Source: Erythrobacteraceae bacterium (GTDB lineage Bacteria > Pseudomonadota > Alphaproteobacteria > Sphingomonadales > Sphingomonadaceae). From it: a DNA stretch of 64,000 nucleotides. The number at the start of each line of letters is the position of its first letter. Position 1 is the first letter of the stretch. Below the pieces are notes generated by a model. The model ran no database searches. It was not told where the DNA came from and saw nothing but the letters and a program-made list of their open reading frames with translations. A program made the position numbers and the translations under genes. The DNA is taken from the NCBI GenBank assembly GCA_002706445.1, contig PALE01000055.1:1-64000 (forward strand), read 5' to 3'. Below are positions 60,477-64,000 of the stretch, one piece after another.

Positions 60477-61922
60477 TTACTGGCGGTAATCGAGCGGCGG
60501 GTCACGATCGCCCAGCAGGGAGCGATAGACGTAATCGGGTCCGCGGGCCGCGTCGAATTCCGCCCGTGCCTGCGCCCGCAGCTCGGGGTTGGTGTAGAGC
60601 TCGACCGCCATCAGCGTCATCGCCTTGGCTGCGACCTGCGCGCCCTTGTGGCCGATCGAGTGACCGCTTGCCGCCACCGCCTGCCAGCTGTGTGCGCTCG
60701 TTCCCGGAACCCAGGTCGCTGTGCGCACGCCGACAGTCGGCGTGGCCCATGACACATCCCCGACATCGGTCGAGCCATAGCCGAGACTGCGCGTATAGGG
60801 CTCGATCTTCGCCGCATTTTCGAGCGGCTGGGCAGCATCGCCCAGAGACGCCGACAGTTCCTCGGCCCAGGCTCGCTCTTCCTCGGTGTATTCGACCCCG
60901 CCAACCATTTCGAGCTTGGCCTGCATCACTCTTTGCAAAGCGTCATTAACCAGCAGCGGGTTGTTGCCGTGGATGATCTCCCACTCCACCTGCGTGCCCG
61001 TGCCCATCGCCGCACCGCGCGCGGCATTTTCGAGACGGTCCCAGATTTCCTCGACGCCCTTGGGATCGGGGTGGCGCACGTAGTAGAACACTTCGGCGAA
61101 GTCGGGCACGACATTGGGCGCCTCGCCTCCGCTGGTGATGACATAGTGCATGCGCGCCTGCTGGGGCATGTGCTCGTGCATCATGTTCGCCATCATGTTC
61201 ATCGCCTCGACACCGTCGAGCGCGCTGCGCCCGCGCTCGGGTGCACCGGCTGCGTGAGCAGAGATGCCGGTGAAGCGGAACTTGGCCGAACGGTTGGCAA
61301 GGCTGGTGCGAGCCGCAGCGCTGTTTTCGTCATCGGCATGCCAGTGGATCGCGATATCGACATCGTTGAACAGCCCGGCGCGCGTCATATAGACCTTGCC
61401 CGAGCCGCCCTCTTCGGCAGGCGTGCCGTAGAGACGGATGCGCCCGGGCGTGCCGGTTTCCTCAAGCCAGTTCTTGACCGCAATCGCGGCCGTCAGCGAG
61501 CCTGCGCCGAACAGATTGTGTCCGCAGGCATGGCCTGCGCCCTTGCCATCGACAGGATCGCGGGTCGCGAGCCCTGACTGGTTGATGCCGGGCAGCGCGT
61601 CCATTTCGGCGAGGATGGCGATCACCGGACCGCCCTCACCCCATTCCGCCATGAAAGCGGTGGGGATATCGGCAATTCCCTGCTCCAGCCGGAAACCTTC
61701 GGCTTCAAGCTCTGCCTGCATCAGGCCCGAAGACCGCGTTTCGAGATAGCCGAGCTCAGCAAATTCCCACAATTGCTGCGCGACCCGCTCGGTGCGGTCT
61801 GCCTCGGCTTCGACCACGGCGATGGGGTCGGGGGCGGAATGATTGTCTGCGGTCAGTGGCGCGCTTGCCAGAAGCACAGCGCCTGTGGCGGCAGCGGCAA
61901 GCATTTTGCGGGTCAATGTCAT
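60477..61922 (-). CDS. Exported M20-family amidohydrolase
   Basis: This is a 481-residue metal-dependent amidohydrolase of the AbgB/aminoacylase type. ATG at 61922 follows AAGGAGA and opens a signal peptide ending near residue 25 (L-T-A). Metal ligands are in G-H-A-C-G-H-N (about 132-138), E-E-G-G-S-G (about 172-177) and I-H-W-H-A-D (about 191-196). I-S-A-H-A-A-G (about 219-225) is the dimer-interface His. It probably cleaves N-acylated amino acids or peptides in the periplasm. Confidence 0.9.
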   Translation of the reverse strand: MTLTRKMLAAAATGAVLLASAPLTADNHSAPDPIAVVEAEADRTERVAQQLWEFAELGYLETRSSGLMQAELEAEGFRLEQGIADIPTAFMAEWGEGGPVIAILAEMDALPGINQSGLATRDPVDGKGAGHACGHNLFGAGSLTAAIAVKNWLEETGTPGRIRLYGTPAEEGGSGKVYMTRAGLFNDVDIAIHWHADDENSAAARTSLANRSAKFRFTGISAHAAGAPERGRSALDGVEAMNMMANMMHEHMPQQARMHYVITSGGEAPNVVPDFAEVFYYVRHPDPKGVEEIWDRLENAARGAAMGTGTQVEWEIIHGNNPLLVNDALQRVMQAKLEMVGGVEYTEEERAWAEELSASLGDAAQPLENAAKIEPYTRSLGYGSTDVGDVSWATPTVGVRTATWVPGTSAHSWQAVAASGHSIGHKGAQVAAKAMTLMAVELYTNPELRAQARAEFDAARGPDYVYRSLLGDRDPPLDYRQ

Positions 61923-61981
61923 GGGTGTCTCCTTGACACCTGCTTGCCGCAAATCGCGAGCCGTGCCAATCCTCCCCGCGC

Positions 61982-62380
61982 ATGGATGCCCAAGCTCTCT
62001 TTCTTCAAACCGGCGGCTCGCTGATCGCCATTCTCGCGCTGTATTTCGTGGCGCGCGCGCTCAAGGTGGGCGGCAAGCCGCGACTGGCTGACGAGGCGCA
62101 AGTGCAGGCCTGCGCGGGCGAGGTGGAAGAGGGGTTTGACGCGCAGCGTGTGTCGATTGCCCGCGACGGCACGGCGGCGCTGGCACGCGATGCCGATGGC
62201 CGGATCATGGTCATCAAGCGCCACGGCAATCGTTTTGCCGGACGCGTTCTCACCCGCAGCGCCGCAGTGCGCGAGGAGGTCGACGGGCTTGTCGTCGATA
62301 CCGCAGAAGCGCGCTTCGGAGCGGTGCGACTGTCCATCGACGATCCGGCATATTGGGCCGACGCGATCAACAGGCTATAG
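61982..62380 (+). CDS. Hypothetical membrane-anchored protein
   Basis: This is a 132-residue protein with one N-terminal helix (about 12-27) and a soluble C-terminal domain. V-S-I-A-R-D-G-T-A-A-L-A-R (about 57-69) and M-V-I-K-R-H-G-N-R-F-A-G-R (about 76-88) suggest a beta-rich fold. I do not recognise the family. It is 8 bases from the downstream gene, so probably cotranscribed with it. Confidence 0.6.
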   Translation: MDAQALFLQTGGSLIAILALYFVARALKVGGKPRLADEAQVQACAGEVEEGFDAQRVSIARDGTAALARDADGRIMVIKRHGNRFAGRVLTRSAAVREEVDGLVVDTAEARFGAVRLSIDDPAYWADAINRL

Positions 62381-62388
62381 TCGCAATC

Positions 62389-63339
62389 ATGCCCGATTTT
62401 TCACCCACCGTTTATGCCGTGCCGCTTTTCGTCATCGCCGTGCTGGCGGAAATGGTCTGGTCGCGCCTGAAACGGCCCGAAGCCTATGAGCCGATGGATA
62501 CGCTGGTGAGCCTCGCCTTCGGGCTGGGCTCGACCGTTGCGGGGGCCCTGTTCGGTGGCTTTGCGGCATACCTCTTCATCGAAGCCTATGAGTATCGGCT
62601 GTTCGATTTTGGAGCCGAGTGGTGGGCCGTGTGGTGGGCGTGGCCGGTCGCTTTCGTGCTCGACGATCTCAAATATTACTGGGTCCACCGCGCCGGACAC
62701 CGCATCCGCTGGATGTGGGCAGCACATGTGAACCACCATTCCTCGCAGCACTACAATCTCTCGACTGCGCTGCGCCAGACGTGGACCGGTTCCTTCACTT
62801 TCGGACTGTTGTTTGCCGTGCCGCTCGTCCTGCTCGGTTTCCATCCGGCGATGCTGGCAATCGTCGCGGGCTTCAACCTGATCTACCAGTTCTGGATCCA
62901 CACCGAAGCGATCGACCGCATGCCGCGCTGGTTCGAAGCGGTGATGAACACGCCGAGCCACCACCGCGTCCACCACGCCACCAATCCGCGCTATCTCGAC
63001 CGCAATTATGCAGGCGTCTTCATCATCTGGGACAGACTGTTCGGCACATTCGAGGCCGAGCGTGACGACGAGAAAATCCGTTATGGTATCGTCAAGCAAT
63101 TGGGCAGCTTCAACCTGCTGTGGTCGGTGTTCCATGAATGGATCGGCATGATCGGCGACATCTGGCGAGCGCCGTGGAAGCACAAGCTGTCCTATCTCCT
63201 GCGCGAGCCCGGCTGGAGCCATGACGGCAGCCGCGAAACCTCCGACATGATCCGGCAACGCTGGCAGGAACGCACCGGCGGGGATGCAATTTCGGTTGCT
63301 CCCAGAAACCCGATTGAAAGCCCCGGCCAAGCTGCCTAG
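62389..63339 (+). CDS. Fatty acid hydroxylase / sterol desaturase family protein (second in window)
   Basis: This is a 316-residue di-iron membrane enzyme. His motifs are H-R-A-G-H (about 103-107), H-V-N-H-H (about 116-120) and the late H-H-R-V-H-H (about 197-202). Four or more helices flank them. The substrate is unknown. It is unlike the first hydroxylase at 34766 in sequence and sits in a different neighbourhood with a GMC oxidoreductase. Confidence 0.87.
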   Translation: MPDFSPTVYAVPLFVIAVLAEMVWSRLKRPEAYEPMDTLVSLAFGLGSTVAGALFGGFAAYLFIEAYEYRLFDFGAEWWAVWWAWPVAFVLDDLKYYWVHRAGHRIRWMWAAHVNHHSSQHYNLSTALRQTWTGSFTFGLLFAVPLVLLGFHPAMLAIVAGFNLIYQFWIHTEAIDRMPRWFEAVMNTPSHHRVHHATNPRYLDRNYAGVFIIWDRLFGTFEAERDDEKIRYGIVKQLGSFNLLWSVFHEWIGMIGDIWRAPWKHKLSYLLREPGWSHDGSRETSDMIRQRWQERTGGDAISVAPRNPIESPGQAA

Positions 63340-63362
63340 TCTCTCTGCCAAAGGGAGAGACC

Positions 63363-64000
63363 ATGGAGAGCTTTGATTATATCGTCATCGGTGGTGGCAG
63401 CGGCGGCAGCGCGGTTGCCGGACGTTTGGCCGTCGACGGAACACGCCGCGTTTGCTTGCTTGAGGCGGGCGGACGCAACGACAATGTCTTGATCAAGACT
63501 CCGGGCTTCATGCCCTTCATCCGCAATTCGTCGAATTACAAATACGAAACCGTGCCGCAAAAGGGACTTAACGGGCGCGTGGGCTATCAACCGCGCGGCC
63601 GCGGCCTCGGCGGGTCCTCGGCAATCAACGCGATGGTCTATATTCGCGGCAATGCATGGGATTACGACAATTGGGCGGCGATGGGCTGCACAGGTTGGGC
63701 CTATGACGACGTGCTGCCCTATTTCCGCAAGGCCGAGGCGAACGAGCGTGGGGCAGACGACTATCACGGCGAAGGCGGGCCGCTGTTCGTTTCGAACCAG
63801 GTCTCTCCCAATCCCGCCAGCGAGGCTTTCGTCGAGGCCGCAGCCGAACTCCAGCTGCGCCGCAACGACGACTTTAACGGTGAGCGGCAGGACGGCTTTG
63901 GCCTCTACCAGGTAACCCAGCGCGACGGTGAGCGCTGGTCTGCGGCGCGCGCCTATGTCGAACCCATCCGCGAGCAGGGCAATTTCGCCATCCGCACCAA
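63363..64000 (+). CDS. GMC-family oxidoreductase (choline-dehydrogenase-like), partial
   Basis: This is the first 212 residues or so of a flavoprotein; the frame is open to the window edge. G-G-G-S-G-G (about 10-15) is the FAD loop, L-L-E-A-G-G (about 33-38) follows, and the GMC signature G-R-G-L-G-G-S-S-A-I-N-A-M-V (about 79-92) is intact. Family members oxidise alcohols such as choline or PEG. AAGGGAGAG precedes the ATG. Confidence 0.9.
   Translation, partial: MESFDYIVIGGGSGGSAVAGRLAVDGTRRVCLLEAGGRNDNVLIKTPGFMPFIRNSSNYKYETVPQKGLNGRVGYQPRGRGLGGSSAINAMVYIRGNAWDYDNWAAMGCTGWAYDDVLPYFRKAEANERGADDYHGEGGPLFVSNQVSPNPASEAFVEAAAELQLRRNDDFNGERQDGFGLYQVTQRDGERWSAARAYVEPIREQGNFAIRT

Noticed and set aside
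1..64000. CRISPR arrays, tRNA or rRNA genes
   Set aside because: I saw no regularly spaced repeats and no cloverleaf or rRNA sequence on either strand by eye; a tRNAscan run would be the decisive check.

Overview
The window looks like a chromosomal piece of an alphaproteobacterium of the order Sphingomonadales, most like the Erythrobacteraceae/Sphingomonas group. The reasons are high GC, CtrA and DivK cell-cycle regulators with GANTC (CcrM-type) sites in front of ctrA, serine palmitoyltransferase with its own acyl carrier protein (sphingolipids), a Sphingomonas-style dispersed palindromic repeat at the left edge, and a gene-transfer-agent (GTA) structural cluster in the Rhodobacter capsulatus gene order. 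I saw no tRNA, rRNA, CRISPR array, transposase or integrase. The species call is inference; no database was searched.

Layout. 1-305: two dispersed imperfect palindromes. 306-10.3 kb: housekeeping genes, including lipoamide dehydrogenase (lpdA), the pyruvate dehydrogenase E2 (pdhC), an RluA-type pseudouridine synthase overlapping arfB, free methionine-R-sulfoxide reductase, an RcnB-like periplasmic protein, an M28 peptidase and a UspA protein. 10.4-15.2 kb: AI-2E permease, ctrA with a rich regulatory region, an MscS channel, trmB and a YciE-type ferritin-like protein. 15.3-31.2 kb: malic enzyme, mutS, 3-hydroxybutyryl-CoA dehydrogenase, PduO-type adenosyltransferase, gluQ, HNH protein, solute-binding lipoprotein, PilZ, a DksA-like protein, and a tight minus-strand run (FemAB-like acetyltransferase, phosphodiesterase, RidA, HAD, DUF3572). 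31.3-36.3 kb: divK, a Pycsar-effector-like (DUF5706/PycTM) membrane protein, acyl carrier protein, serine palmitoyltransferase, crotonase, fatty-acid hydroxylase and a Crp/Fnr regulator. This is a sphingolipid-centred neighbourhood.

37.1-51.2 kb: an apparently complete GTA structural operon on the plus strand: small and large terminase, portal, small membrane ORF, prohead protease, major capsid, head-tail connector, a 54-residue ORF, DUF3168, major tail protein, two tail-assembly chaperones, a short tape measure, a large tail protein fused to a DUF2460 domain, a cysteine-rich gp13, an NlpC/P60 peptidase, gp15 and a DUF2793 protein. Hairpins followed by T-runs lie in the leader, just before the capsid gene and just after it. 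Nothing for integration, replication or lysis is present, which argues for a domesticated GTA rather than a prophage.

51.3-64 kb: an OmpA-family porin with a 30-proline linker, a striking 18-bp perfect inverted repeat, an MFS permease, queC, a DUF3617-like protein, hslO, the argF-argD pair, a double cold-shock-domain protein with a glycine-rich N-terminus and a leader hairpin, a TIGR01244/DUF442 protein, an exported M20 amidohydrolase, a second fatty-acid-hydroxylase-family protein and the start of a GMC oxidoreductase cut by the window edge.
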